From positions 7,259,315-7,323,314 of the forward strand of contig CM041199.1 in the NCBI GenBank assembly GCA_023078555.1: 64,000 bases of DNA, read 5' to 3'. Source of the stretch: Ulva prolifera. Lineage: Eukaryota; Chlorophyta; Ulvophyceae; Ulvales; Ulvaceae. Shown here piece by piece: positions 24,636-37,792 of this stretch. Position 1 is the first letter of the stretch. Every line of letters starts with the position of its first letter. The translations under genes were made by a program, and so were the position numbers. The notes below the pieces were generated by a model. It was not told the DNA's origin and made no database searches. It saw only the letters and a program-made list of their open reading frames with translations.

Positions 24636-27600
24636 ATGACTAAATTGGCAGCATATTTTCGGACTCTTGTTGGAATGATAGGTGTAGCCTCTGCAATTGC
24701 CAGCCAGGGCGATGTGGATGTAGCAGCATCGTTCTCGCAATACGAGGCTGCCTTCGCATGGGATGAGCCGCTTAATAGCCCTCAAGCAGCGGCAATAGAT
24801 CAGACTGTCGTTGGGACCGCGTACTGTCCGGTTGCTTCAGGTAGCACGGCCATGTGTGATTGGTGCGCCTTCCTGTGATCATTCCACCTGACACGGGCAG
24901 CACACCTGAATACTGCAACCCTGTGGTGCGTCATAAGGTCCGGTCGACACTCGGGTGCTTTGATGCATCTCATTGCAGATGACTTGTGCAGTGAATGTCC
25001 CGACAGGCAACCAACATCTTTCACACCACCTCCACCAGCCCCAGCACTGGTGTCAAATGACTCTTCCAGCCCGTACTCATCGTCACCACCTCCTCCTCCT
25101 GCGGCCATGTTTTCGCCTCAGCAGTCAAATGATGGCGAGTGCCCATCTTGCCAGCTCTGTGCTGTGAGCAATCAGTTGCCGCCTGAATCCCTTGCCGCTA
25201 GCAATGACACAGGTGAGCACTTGCTCCACCCTCCCAGGCTGAGCACAGACGCACGGGATAGCACACACATCTGACGAATATTCTTTATCATGGACTTGGT
25301 TTGCTTGTCTACGTGGCAGGCCAGACATCTCTTGGTGTCGTCATATTTGGGCTGCATGGTAATGCACCAAGCAAACAGATCGCCACTGCTTACAATTTCT
25401 TTGAGCAATTCTCACTTATGCTGGTTTGACCTGATGCTGCTGCCGTACTGTGACAGCCTCATGAGCCCCTTATCCCGTAGGGGACACCAAGGCTGCTGTC
25501 TGGGCCCGGCGGGTTCATTGTTGACATGCACAGTGTCCGTGTGATCCAAAACACCCTCACAGAACGGCAACATCCCATGTACTCATGCTGTGTCAAGAAA
25601 GCACAGTGTCACACATTCCTTCATGAATGCCTAAAGTGGACGAACACTCGGACGCCGAGCTCCCTGTATGGGCAGGACTTCATAGCCATAGCCCATGCTC
25701 AGGCAGCAGCTGTGCCGACAGCAGCAGCTATTGACAGCAGCAGCTGGTGCTAATGTGCACAAAACCCGCATCGAAACCCACGTCACAACCAGGCCGCAGT
25801 TTGCTTGCAGGCCTCGCGCAGTGCACCCTCTTCCCCTCAAGCATACTCCCGCAGCTCCGCACCGACAGCAGCTGGGCCAAGCTCTCGCAGATCGGCTACA
25901 ACTGGGACCGCTGCTCCGCCAGCACCCGCCTCTGGCACGCCCGGCAGTATTACACCCTCCTGCAGCGCCTCCCCTCGGCCTCCTGCCCAGCCTCCCGCCC
26001 GCAGCCCCCCTGGTCCCAGACCCTTCCCACTGCCTGCCCCGATCATGCGGGCGCGAGCAGCACGCCCGGCGCGGAGTTCACGGCCGTCTGCCGGACCTGG
26101 ATGTACATTCAGACGTCATCAAGGTACAGGGTGACGCTGGAGGTGGATGCGCCGGGGGCGGACTATGCCGCGTGGGCGGCGCTTATAACCCGTGGCCGCA
26201 CGGGGCGCTTTGAAGGCGCAGCATACCTCAGCACGCGCAGCGCGGTCGGGCCGGACGGGGTGGATGTGGTGTCCCAGGGGGGGAACCAGTGGGACGGGGC
26301 GACGGTGCGGCTCGGCACGGCTGCGGCGCGCGTGAGCGAACAGGCGCGGTGGTACTATGTGTCGAGTGTCGTGACGGGGCGGACGGCCGCGGACGCGGCG
26401 GCGGCGGCGCGGCTGCGGCGGTGGCGCGTCGGGGTGCAGGCGCTCGCACACGCGCCGGGCCGCGGCGCCGTCGGCTGCGACGCGCACGGCGTCGACTTCA
26501 TGGAAGGTGCGCTGCGCGTGATTACAATTGTCCGGGTGTTCTATCGGAGGGCGTTAGGAGGCATTGCGGCGTGCGGGCACGGCTGGTCCGTGTGGCAAAT
26601 GTAGTGTACAAAATCTTTGGCATGGACACCAGGGGCCTCGGACATTCCCCGGCTCCGGCGCTTGGGCGGGTCCGCATGCGGCGGCCACAGCAGTGGCCGT
26701 GAGGCAGGCGTGAGGCGCCCGGGCGACAGTGAGCATGTGCGCCCAGGCCTGCTCACCTGATGGACTTGTGCCTCAGGTGGCTATGCAGTGCACACGCACA
26801 ACCACCAAGGCCTGCGGTAACATAACGAGGGCCGTGGTGACTGTACTTGGTTGTGATGCCATCGACTGTCACAGGCGTGGGGGGCGGGATGAGGTCCCAG
26901 CCCGGGAAGCGTCTACATGCATGCATGCATGTGGCCCTGATGGCAGCAGCTCCACAAGGGACCCTGCATCTTTCCTTGGCCCTCCGTGGCCTGCACACCC
27001 AGTGGGGCTGCTGTGCTGCATGCGTGTCAATTGAAGTGCCCCCTCCCCTGCTGGGCTCTGCGGCAACAGGACAGAGATCCGGACAGGCAGGTGGCACCGC
27101 AGGGCGCTGGTGTGGGGCAGTGCACAGTTGGCCATGCATGTGTGGACACTGTGGAGAGGGCAGGGGCTGTCCGGCCAGCTGAGCACACGTGCACCAGTCG
27201 CCCTTGACCTTTGGGTCTGTTGAGCGGTGTGTGACACATCACCTGAAGCGCCCGCTGTGGGTGCAGTCCGGGAGGAGAACGCCGAGTGCCAAAGGGACTC
27301 GGCCTGTGAGGGCCTGCAGCCGCCTCCTGAGATACCACGGCCTCCGCCTCCCCCACCGCGCATGCCTCCTCCTGAACCTCTTCCGCTTCCCGTGCCACCG
27401 TCATATCCGCCTCCGCCGCCCCCAGCATCGCTCCCATCATCGCCCCCCCTGCCACCTCCAAAGTATCCACCGCCATCGCCACCACCACCTCCCCCCCCCG
27501 CACCTCCAGAGTATCAACCACCGCCACCCCCTGCGTCTCCCGTCGCATTGCCTCCGGACTATTCACCACCGCCACCCCCAAAGTCTCCCCCCTCGCCACC

Positions 27601-30600
27601 TCCAGCGTCTCCCCCGCCTCCTCCCGCATTAAGCCCCCCACCGCCACCCCCAACACATCCCCCACCGCCAACACCCAACTATTCGCCGCCGCCGCCCCCA
27701 TCAATGCCCCCACCGCCACCCCCAACACATCCCCCACCGCCAACACCCAACTATTCCCCGCCGCCGCCCCCATCAATGCCCCCACCGCCACCCCCAACAC
27801 ATCCCCCACCGCCAACACCCAACTATTCCCCGCCGCCGCCCCCATCAATGCCCCCACCGCCACCCCCAACACATCCCCCACCGCCAACACCCAACTATTC
27901 CCCGCCGCCGCCCCCATCAATTCCCCCACCGCCGCCCCCAACACATCCCCCACCGCCAACCCCCAAATATTCCCCGCCGCCTCCCCCATCAATTTCCCCA
28001 CCGCCGCCCCTGACACATTCTCCACCACCGCCGCCGTCTACTTCTCCTCCTCCGCCACCCCCGGCGTCTCCCCCACCAACGCCGCTGCAGCAATCACCAC
28101 CACCGCCACGGGCTTCGCCCCCACCGCCGCCTTCGGCATCCCCCCCGCCGCCACCCCCACAATCTCCACCCCCTCCAAAGGCCCCGCCGGCCGATCCCCA
28201 ATCATACTCACCACCGGCGGCCCCCCCATCTCCTCCTCCTCCCACTCCACCTCCGCCCCCCACACCACCTCCACCCACGCCCACATGCAAGTGCCCCTGC
28301 CCCACGCCTGCCCCCCCGCCTGCGCCCGAGGACCCCTACACCACCCAGATCCTCCCATTCTCTGACTGCATCAGTGCGGACACCGGCCTCACCTGCGGCG
28401 GCGGCACTGGCGGCGGCACCGGCGTCACATTCCGCTTCTCCACGGCCCGCTGCCTGCACGGCCCATCTCGGGAGTACGTGCCGGTGGAGGAGTGTCTACA
28501 GCGGGATTGTGACCTCGCCGGGGAGGATGCGGCGCTGCTGCGCGGAAAGCGCGGCGTCGTCGCGCCGCTCATCGAGTACGGCACCTGCCTGACGCCCCCC
28601 TGCCAGGTACGCCCTGCCCCGCTGTTGCTGCAAAGCTGTCACAATGCGTGAACAGGGGAGATGCATGTGTTGACGCGCTTGCTCAGGAGATGCGTGTTTG
28701 TGGAACTACTTAATAGTAGGAGCGGCTGTTCTGTTCTGCTTCACCAGGACAGTATCAGGTGGCCACGCAGGACGGACTCGCCAGCGCGCCCTAGCCACCG
28801 TGGACTGCTCCTGCAGCATGTGGCTATGACAAATATCGTTGTGGCGAGCAGCTCTGCATGCATGTCATTTCGTATCGCCGCACTAGCCGCATCCGGTCGA
28901 GAGCCATTCTCACACCGCATTGAGCTGTCGCGGCCTACCTGGACGCACAGACACCAGCACACACAGCACGCATTGCTTACATGCATGCATGCTCACATAA
29001 GCTCTGCGCTGCAGTTGGCATATCGCTATGTGCCTGGCCCTTGGGGGCCGTGCTCTGAGCCTTGCGCTCGTGTGGGGCAGCCCGTTCCGACGACGGCGCG
29101 GGGCGTGGATTGCCGCCGCGTCGACGCGACCGGCGCCACGTCCACCGCCGCGGACGCGCTCTGCCTGCAAGCCAATGCCACGAAGCCTGCGACCACCGGG
29201 GCGTGCAACACGAGGGAGTGTGGCCGCACTGCATGCATCGTGCGTGCCCTTCTCTCGCCGCTTCACTAGCTGCATGCATGTGGGCACGCAGTTGCGCATA
29301 GGAGTACGGGTGCACACAACGGTTCACGGTGGTGATGCACATGCACATGCAAGAAACAACGAAATGTTCTGTTCCGTGCACCTATGCCCGCCAGTGGAAC
29401 ACAAACTGAAACACGCACAGCACAAGACCAGGCACGGCTTGAGACCAGGAGTGGTCACAGTCGTGCATGCAATGCGGGGTACATAAGCATACTTTGCGTA
29501 AACATTTAAACATCGTCTCTTTGCCTGCAGTACTCCGGCTGGAGTGCATGCAGCAACACGTGCGGGCAAGGCACACAGAGCCGCGTCGTGGAGTGCCCAG
29601 ACGAGGACGAGCCATGCATTGCGTCATCGTGCGACTGGCCGCTGCAGCGGGTGCGCTCGCCCCCTCCCCCCCCCCACGCCAGTGCTGTCATTCTCACCTA
29701 CACCGCAATAAATGGCAGCACAAGGAAGGGCAGTCATGTGGATAGTTTACCACACGGATGAAGTCGGAATGGCAGACCGCACCACAGGCACCGCCCAGGA
29801 ACAGCCCACGCAAGCCAACAACAATTCCATGTGGGAGCACTCTCACTACTCTCACTAGTGGGGGAGTGGGTTCACGCTTACGTGCGGGTGTGTGTGCAGG
29901 TGTGCTACGACGATGGCGGGTGCAGCGGCTGCCGAGGCAATCCTTGTTACATGGGCACCTGCACGGAAGGCGTCGCCGGCAGCTTCACATGCTCCTGCGT
30001 TGACGGCTGGACAGGTGCGGCCCCTGCCGTAAGCGCTCGGCTGTTTTGTAAAGAGGCGCCTGCTTGTTATGATGGCAGTGACGGACACGAGGGAGCATCG
30101 CCGGAACCTGAGGCCTGTGTGCCAGTGCGGCAATGCATGGCGCCTTCGCATATGAACGCTGCTGCTCTAGCTTCAAGTTGATGGTGCCATGTGCATCCTG
30201 CGCGATCGCAATGCGCTGGTGGCTACAGGGGAAACATGTGGCCGGAGGGCCACCTGCGACGGCTTCCTCGCCAACTCGCACCCCCGCTGCGCCGCCACCG
30301 ACCTCCCGCACAACGCCCCTTGCAGCGGCGCCGGCTTTGCTCTGCCGGGCTTTAATGCGTCCAGCAGCCCCGCGGTCGGCCGCTGTGCCCCGTCCGCTCC
30401 TCTCCCACTGGCCGCTGCAGCCGGTGACACGGCGTCTGTGGAAGTACACTGCATAAAGGTTGACCGCCGCAGCGCGGAGTGCCTCACGGTCGCCGACTGG
30501 CGCGCCGTGACCAACGCCTCCGCAGATGCCGTGCCGGAGATCCTGCAGTGCTCCACTGGTGAGGATGCAGGTGATGCTGGAGGCAGCGCGGGCGCATCCT

Positions 30601-33600
30601 CTGCTGGCAATGGTGTCACGGCGACGGCCAACGTGACGGCGGGGGGTGACGAGGTGGGAGTCGCGGAGGCGGAGGGGGTGTGCTGCGGCAGTGGTGCGGT
30701 GCCGGTGCACGTCGGCAGCAGGAGGAGCGAGTGCTGCCCCTGGGTGGTGGGGCTCGCGGCGGGTGGGGGCGGTGACAGCGGGGGTGAGAGGGCGTGCTGC
30801 CTGGAGGTTGACGCGTGCGGCGTGTGCGGCGGAAACGCGACCGCCGTCGATGCCGACAGTGCGTCCCTGCTCTTTGGTTGTTGCCTCTGGTGGCAGAAGT
30901 GCTGCGGCACTGGCACCGGCACTGTGCGTGGCAGTGGACCGACGCTTCGTGAGCTCTTCCACAGAGGCACGGACGGAATGTTCAATCAACATCGCCAAGT
31001 GGCTCGGCTGGATCTTTGTTGGGGGATTAGCCCAGCTGTGGACAGCTGTGTTTCGCTGTGTTGCTCACATGCTGACATTTCCGAGTTTGCATGACTACGT
31101 GTGGCTGTATTGAGCCAGATTCTGTGAAGTCTGCTGCTATGCCGCTAGGTCAGCATGCATGCATGTATGCACATCGCCACCGCCCACTGGACGCTGTGCA
31201 AGACGAGCGCCAGGTCGCGGAGGCGGCAGGCGTGAGGTGGTGCAGCCGCTGTGCAGGTGTGTGCTGCGCGCACGAGCTCGACGCCGACCGCTCCTGCTGC
31301 CCTGCGGGCGTCGACGCGTGCGGGGTGTGCGGGGGAGACGGCAGCGGCTGCTTCGGCCGCGCGGCCCTGCCGCTCGCCATCGACCCCCCCGCCAACACCA
31401 CCTGTGCCGCTGCCGCGTTTGCCGATGTCGGCAGCTGGTGCGCCCTCGCGCGCGCGGACTTTTGCGACGCGCTGATCCAGTCGCTGGCGCTCGCGCCCGC
31501 TGCGGCCGGGGTCGCGCCGGCGGTGGCGCTGGACTGTGACGTCGCGGCGGTGGAGGATGCGGGCGCGCGTCGGCGAAGGCTCATGCAGGGTGGAGGGGAT
31601 GCCGCGTTGGGGATGGCCCTCGAGGTGGAGCTGCGGGGCCCCCGCGGCATGTTCTCAGAGTCCGCTCTGGTGCTGCTTGCAGCGACGTCGGTGCCAGGTG
31701 CTACTTCACGCCTGCCTTTGTGCTGCTTCACGCCTGCCGTTTTGCTGTGCGACCTCATGCGCCGCGTGAAGGGCTCGCTGGATGATCTTGCAACCCTCAG
31801 AGCGCCGGAGTGCACGCCCTACTGGCATCTCATTACCTGTGCTTAACTCTGCGGTAAGATGGCATACTCTGCCGCTGAGACGAGGCTGCTTGCTGCGGCT
31901 GTAGCTAGCCGGTCCGCTGTTGATAGAGTTGCGGTCGACCCGCTTGAGCGAGTGTGAGCATGTCCTGACTGCCGTGACGGCGACGACTGCAGCCACACAC
32001 CCCAGTACTTTTGTGGTGTGCTACCTCTTGGACAGTGAAAGGGGTGGCGATGGAGCTGAGTACCCACCTGTGCAGGGGGCTACACGGCAGATCTCGGCAC
32101 GCCGGAGCTGCTGCCCACGGTGCCGAACTGCGACGACGCCACGTGTGCGTTCGGGGAGCGCGACCAGTGCCCGCCGTCGGCGGCCTGCAAGCCCGTCGGC
32201 GGCACCTGCGTCGCCGCGCCCGCGAACCGCGCGCCCGGGGAGGTCTGCGGCGGCCCCGGCGTTGGCCGCTGCCTCGCGGAGCGCTCCACTGCCACCGCCG
32301 CGCCGTGCGAGTGCAGCCCCGGCTACCTCGGCGACGACTGCTCGCGCTGCGCTCCAGGGTTTGTCACGGCCGCGGCGCCTGCATCCTGGGGCTGGGGCGC
32401 GTCCGGGGAGATCTGCCTCGAGTTGCCGCCGCCGACGTTCCGCGGGGCACCATACGTGGCTACAGGGGTGCCAGACGCTGAGGTGGTTGCTGACGTGGAG
32501 TCCGCCGGGCTCGGGCGGTGGGCGATCGCGGGGATTGTGGTGGCGGTGTTGGCGGCTGTGGGCGGGGTGATCATCGGGTTCCTCATGCGTGCGGCACGCA
32601 AGCGTGACGCAGAGCGCAGCGCAGACGTGGCGGCCGTCATGGTCAACTCGCCTGTCTTTGGAGCGGACTTGACAGTGACTGCGCCGTTGCGGCGGCTGTC
32701 AGAGCGCGCCCCCCGGCACTCGGCGCCAGCGGCTCTGACTCTGGGTCACAGCGGGCCGTCGTGGGATGGCACCGCGGAAGGGCGCGCCATGCCACCGGCT
32801 TCCGCAGGGATGCCCTCGGCAGGTGCTGATGACGGCCACTGCCACCGAACTGGGGAAGGAGCAGCCGGTGGAGGCGCGGAGGTCGTCCTGGAGTGCGAGA
32901 GCTACTGCGTGACTGCCGCGCCATCAGAGCTCAACATGGTCGCTCTCACCGCAAAGGTGGCTGCTGTGGAGAGGTGTCACGCCGGCTCGGCGGACACAGC
33001 GTCGGGCAGTACGGCAGTAGGCGTAGAGACTGTGCTGCTCACGATTCCGATGGCCGGGGGCGAGGTGTGCGGCGGCGGCGGCGAGACACATCCCAGCATG
33101 CCCGGTGCAGCATACTTTAACCCCCTCGCGGTCGCGAGCGATTCAGGGGAACCCTACAAGATGCCGACCGCGGCGGCTGGAGACGGCGCGGCGCCCGGGC
33201 TGCAGCGCACGTTTTTGAACCCGCTGGTGGAGACGGCCGTCAGTGACATGAGCTCGGTGGCGGACCAGGCGTGGCGGTGCATGGGCGCGCATGCATGTGA
33301 GGCTGCACATTCACCGGCGGCTATCCGTAGCACGGCAAGCTGGGGCCACGCCTCCGCCGCGGGGCCGGCCCCGTCGTCGCGCGGCCCGACGCTCGACGGT
33401 TCCGCCGTCAGCGAGCCGTGGACTCTCAGCGATGCCTCTGATGCGGCTGGCCGGGCGGCGGCTGCCCACATGCATGCGCCCCCGCCAAACCGCGACGACA
33501 GCCGCCATGACGGCTCAAGGTCGAGCGGCGGGAACCTTCAGAGCGAGGAGTCCCCCGCGCGGCTGCGCGAACGTGCGGAGGTAGAGGCCGCCGGCGTGCC

Positions 33601-36600
33601 GACCTTCGGCAGTGTGGTGGCGCCGCTGCCCCGGACATCTTCAGGGAGCACCGCGGCGTTGTCCGGCGCCGGCGACGGCCCATCGGCGGCGTCGACACGC
33701 AGCGTGCCCATGCCGGAGCTGCCGCCGGGCGCACCTGTGATCACGCTGGAGTTCCTGACGAGCCGGAGGGGCGCCTGTGATCAGCAGTGGCTCAGCCCGC
33801 CTGCCTCCACTCCTGAGAGCTTCCCCTGCAGCTCCGAGCGTTGGAGTGCTGATGAAGAGACCGCCGGTGGCGGTAGCGGCGACATCGGCAGCGTTGTTGG
33901 TGCGTCATCCTCCGGCTTCGAGAGCGCTACACAGTGCATTCGAAGTTGCCAATGTCTTCTTCGGAATACGGCCAAGTAAAGTATTTCCAGCTTTACTTTA
34001 CGCGGGGACAGTCTGCATAACCAGTAGAGGTGCTACTTAAGTAGCTTGACCATGGCAGCACTAGTCACCAAAGCCACACCCGAGACCGGTCCGTCGCAAC
34101 GCTCATACGCACACAGCTAGGCACATGCATGAACGCATGCAAGCACACTACACACATGACCGATGGCACGTGCAAGGACGTTACACACCCACGCACCGCC
34201 GAGGTGCAGGCTGCGTGTCTGTTCGAGCCTCTTCTCATGCATTGCTGCTCACAGAATTTGCCGGCCGTGCCGGTGTCGGTCAGCAGTCCATATGAATCGT
34301 GGTGGCATCACCATTCGTGTCGTGTCTCAGGCTCGACCTGAAGTCCCCAGGTCGCCCCCCAGGCCCCCATGTGCTGCCCGTGCTTTCCGTCCGTGACATA
34401 TGGGTACTGCTATCATTCCCGTCTGGTATCTGTATCAATCAAACGGTATGATGCACATGTGGCCATGCTGCAGGTTTGGGCAGCACTGAGCATCCCTCCG
34501 AGGCGCGGCTGATGCAGGAGAACCTGTCAGGGCCCCTGCCGGGCCTCTCCGCAGCACGCAGCGCAGCACGCAGCGCTGCCGGTGCTGAGCATGCATACGG
34601 CATCATGCGATCCACCTCCGATGTGGCCTCCGCAGCGTACCCTGGCAGTGAATACCTCATCACGACCGGCAGTAGCGCCTCCAGCGGGACGCCGCCTGCG
34701 TCACTGGGTCTACTGCAGCCACAGAGCTTCGCAGCCAGCGCTGTGGTGGATTGTACAATGACGGTACAGGGCGCAATGGCAACAGCGGAGACCGCGCATG
34801 AACACCCTCTGCGGGCCTGGGACCCGGCCGCCGCGCAGGCGCCGCTGTGGCCACAAGGGTCCTACGGTCAGGCCGCTGACTCCGGCATGTTTGCTGGGTC
34901 AGCGGTGCTGACGGTGGAGGACCTCTCGGCGCCACTGCTGCCGGTGACGGCGGCGCGGAGGATGTACGCGGACGTGGCAGGTGGGCGCGCTATCGCGCTG
35001 CAGCACACTCTACCTCCGGGGCCGTTTCCTGCGATGCCAGCAGACAGCGTTGGTTGGGGGGAGCAAGCAATCGCACCGCCCATCGACATGGCGGCGCTGG
35101 CGGCGCCACTCCTGCAGGTGACGGCAGAGCGGCAGATGTATATAAGTGGCGCAGGCGGACACGTCACTTCGCTACATCACAGTCTGCCGCCGCCGGCGGT
35201 ACCTTTATTGCAGGCAGGCAGCGCTAACCTTGGGGAGCGAGCAGGCCCGCCGCCTGTGGACATGGCCGCCCTCTCGTCATCGCTTCCACCGCAGACAGCA
35301 ACGCATATGCGCGCGCAGCAACTTTTCGGAGATGTGGCGGGCGGACAAACCATCGCGCCGCAGGATACTGAGTGGCCCGGGTCAACCTCACTGTTGCAGG
35401 CTGGCAGTACACAGCGAGGGGAACAAGAAGTTTTTCCGCCTGTGGACACTGTTGCGTTCTCGGCACCGCTGATGCCGGTGACGGCAGCACGTCGGATGTA
35501 TGCAGACGTGGCAGGCAGACACGCCATTGCACTGCAGCACATTCCGCCACCTGGTCCAGATGATTTCTTCCAAGCAATCAGCGCTGGTCTGGGGGATCAA
35601 GCTTCGTTGCCACCTGTGGACACGGCTGAGCTGTCGGCACCGTTGTTGCCAGTGACAGCGGCGCGGCGGATGTATGCAGACGTGGCGGGTGGACACGCCA
35701 TCGCGCTGCAGCATACACTCCCGCCTGGGCCAGATGCCGTCTTCCAGGCAGGCAGCGTCGCGCCCGGGGACCCAGAACAGAACACGGATTCATGCTTCTT
35801 TGCTGGCGGGCTGACCGCCGAGTTCCTGGTTGCGCCGCTGCAGCCGATGACGGCTGCACGGCGCATGCATGCAGACCTCGCGCAGCGTGGGGTCGAGGGG
35901 CTGGACCCGGCTGGATCCATTGACGAAATGCTGGCACTTGACCATGCGTCACTTGGCAGTGCGGCTGTGTCTACCCACCGGCCACCGGTGGCCACAGCAC
36001 AGCGCCGCGGCCCGCAGCACACACAGCACACGCTCACCGACTCAGCCGCCCTGGATGTCGTGCGACTGGACTCCACCATGCAGTCTAGTGTGGGCACACT
36101 GCCAGCAGATGCACGCCTGTGGCCACAGAGTGCGATACCTGACGACCTGGCCCCCGCCCCCGCCTCGGAGGCTACGGCCACGGGTGGCTGCTCCGGGGCT
36201 AGCAAGGCTTCCAGTCAAAGCGTGTCCAGCGCAGGAATGAATCTGAGTACGCGGCACACGTCAAGTCAGGGTGATGAGGGTGCACATGTGGGTTCCGGGG
36301 GTGGGGTACCGGCAGTCGGAATGGCCGATGTCATGGAGGGTGCGGTCCTCCCGGAGCTTGCTCAACGCAGGCCCGAGGCGAGCACTGAGGTGAACTCTTC
36401 AGTGTTGGGGAAGTCGTCAGAGGAGGCGGACGCGGCGGACGTGGGCCACCGGCCCCAGGCACACTCCGCATCTCCAGCAGCCATCATCGATCAACGGCAT
36501 CCTGCGGGAGTGCAGGCGGGTGGTGTCCCACCTGCAGGCGGGGGCACGGGGGAACCCACTTCGGCCGGAGCGCTGCCTGTTCCTGCCCACCCCGCCGGTG

Positions 36601-37792
36601 CTGCGGGCAGCGCAGACGTCGCGGGGCCGCGGGGAGGTGCGCGAGGGGGCCTTGCGCCGACGCACATGTACAGGGGCCGCGGCCGGGCAGGCAGCGGCCG
36701 TGGTGAAGACCGGCCGCAGTGGGGCCAGCGCCGCCGGGCCGGACCCACTGCGGCCACTGGCATCCCGGCTCGCAGGGCCGCCGCCGCCCAAGCCGGAGCG
36801 CCGGCAGCGCATGATGTGCCCGCAGGGGGGCGGGGGGCCGGTGCGAGCGCAATCGCCGCGGGCTCGCGCACCCCAGAGACGCGGGGGAAACTGAACCGGC
36901 CGCGAGCTGGGTCGCCGCAGCGGCGGAGTGCCGCCGCCGCGGCCGCGGCGTGCTCTCCACGGGCCGGCGCGGCGCGGGCGGCGGCGGCGGCGGCCGCGCC
37001 GCGGCCCGCTGGTGGTCTGCTCGCGATGGTGCAGCAGCAGCGTGCGAGCCGCCGCGTGTCGGAAGCCCGGAGCAGTCCGACCAACAGCACCGGCTCGCGA
37101 GAGACGTCGCTGACACTGAACCTCAGCAGAAGCAAGCGAGGAGGCGCCCGGCGGACGGCCACCGCTTCGACGACGTGCGCCTGATCTGCCTTTGTTCAGC
37201 TTCTAGCTGTATTAGTGATTATACAGCGTCGCGGCCATGTCTGTCCAGCTGGCAGTCGATACGCCTATGTCCAGCTGTACATGCATGATCTGGCTGCTGT
37301 TGGCCGCCACAAAGTTGACTGCGAGTCTTCTGCATTTGTAGGAGTAGCACGGTTCCTTGCAGCAGCGGGTCGATCTCCACGCCGAAAAGACACGTGGAGG
37401 CTTGTGGCTCCCCCGCCAGCCCTGGCGGCCTTAGCCCTGGACGGCTCACCCCCTCCTCGACAGCCAGTGGCAGTTCTACCCCCAGCAGCCCACACAGCCT
37501 CCCCCCACATGCCGGCCTCGAGCCGATGCCGTCCGGGTCACCGCAGCACGACCTGCATGCTGAGCCGCAGTGTGCGGAGCGTATCTCGGCGCAGGGCTCC
37601 TTGCCGGGTGTGCTGGGGCAGGGGTCGATGCAGCCCCCCAGCGCGCAGCGCACGTGCGGCGACGCGGAGCCGCCGAGCCCGCTGCCGCTGGCGCCGGCGG
37701 GGTCGGCGGAGTGGCTGCAGGACGAGATCGTGCTGCCGGGGGTGGTGCGGGTGCCGACGCTCGCCCCGGACGCGGCGGACCCCACCACATAG
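24636..37792 (+). CDS. Giant receptor-like membrane protein: Pro-rich stalk, TSP1, EGF, Cys-rich, one TM, long repeated tail
   Basis: I joined 12 exons: 24636-24840, 24979-25212, 25811-26506, 27267-28606, 29015-29239, 29531-29650, 29900-30014, 30229-30858, 31203-31697, 32076-33899, 34474-37174, 37363-37792. All junctions are GT-AG and in phase; the sum is 9015 bases, 3004 residues. Residues 1-22 form a signal peptide (MTKLAAYFRTLVGMIG, then small residues). A short Pro-rich patch (80-115), a domain of unknown type (147-378) and a long PPPP/SPPPPP stalk (about 395-735) follow. Then come a Cys-containing module, two thrombospondin type-1 repeats (GPWGPCSEPC; SGWSACSNTCGQGTQ, about 829-940), an EGF-like module (941-979) and two CGVCGG modules. 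An RRRR site lies near 1309 and a laminin-EGF-like CECSPGYLGDDCSRC near 1430. The single membrane span is about 1502-1524; the rest is cytoplasmic, with six degenerate repeats. It probably adheres to or senses the cell wall or matrix; ligand unknown. The junctions flanking exons 5 and 9 are the least certain. Confidence 0.75.
27640..28010 (+). repeat. 72-bp coding minisatellite in the Pro-rich stalk
   Basis: The word caacacatcc recurs at 27651, 27723, 27795, 27867 and 27939, exactly 72 bases apart, with a diverged copy at 28011. Each unit encodes 24 residues of the type PPPPPPTHPPPPTPNYSPPP. The first four units are nearly identical, so the array is young and its length may vary between strains. 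Confidence 0.9.
34921..35880 (+). repeat. Six degenerate ~60-residue repeats in the cytoplasmic tail
   Basis: The consensus LSAPLLPVTAARRMYADVAG, then a GHAIALQHTLPPGP segment, starts near 34921, 35096, 35272, 35457, 35631 and 35826. Unit length is 174-195 bases, always a multiple of three within the open frame. The first, fourth and fifth units are most alike. The core could form a short amphipathic helix around TAARRMYADVA; function unknown. Confidence 0.85.

Noticed and set aside
27027-28028. Minus-strand open frame of 333 codons
   Set aside because: It is the complement of the Pro-rich stalk; its Gly/Ala/Val repeats mirror the minisatellite.
29985-30998. Minus-strand open frame of 337 codons
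   Set aside because: It is a GC-rich shadow of the Cys-rich exons of the large plus-strand gene and crosses their introns.
36484-37162. Minus-strand frames of 210-223 codons
   Set aside because: They are shadows of the tail exon of the receptor-like gene, which is in phase with its neighbours on both sides.
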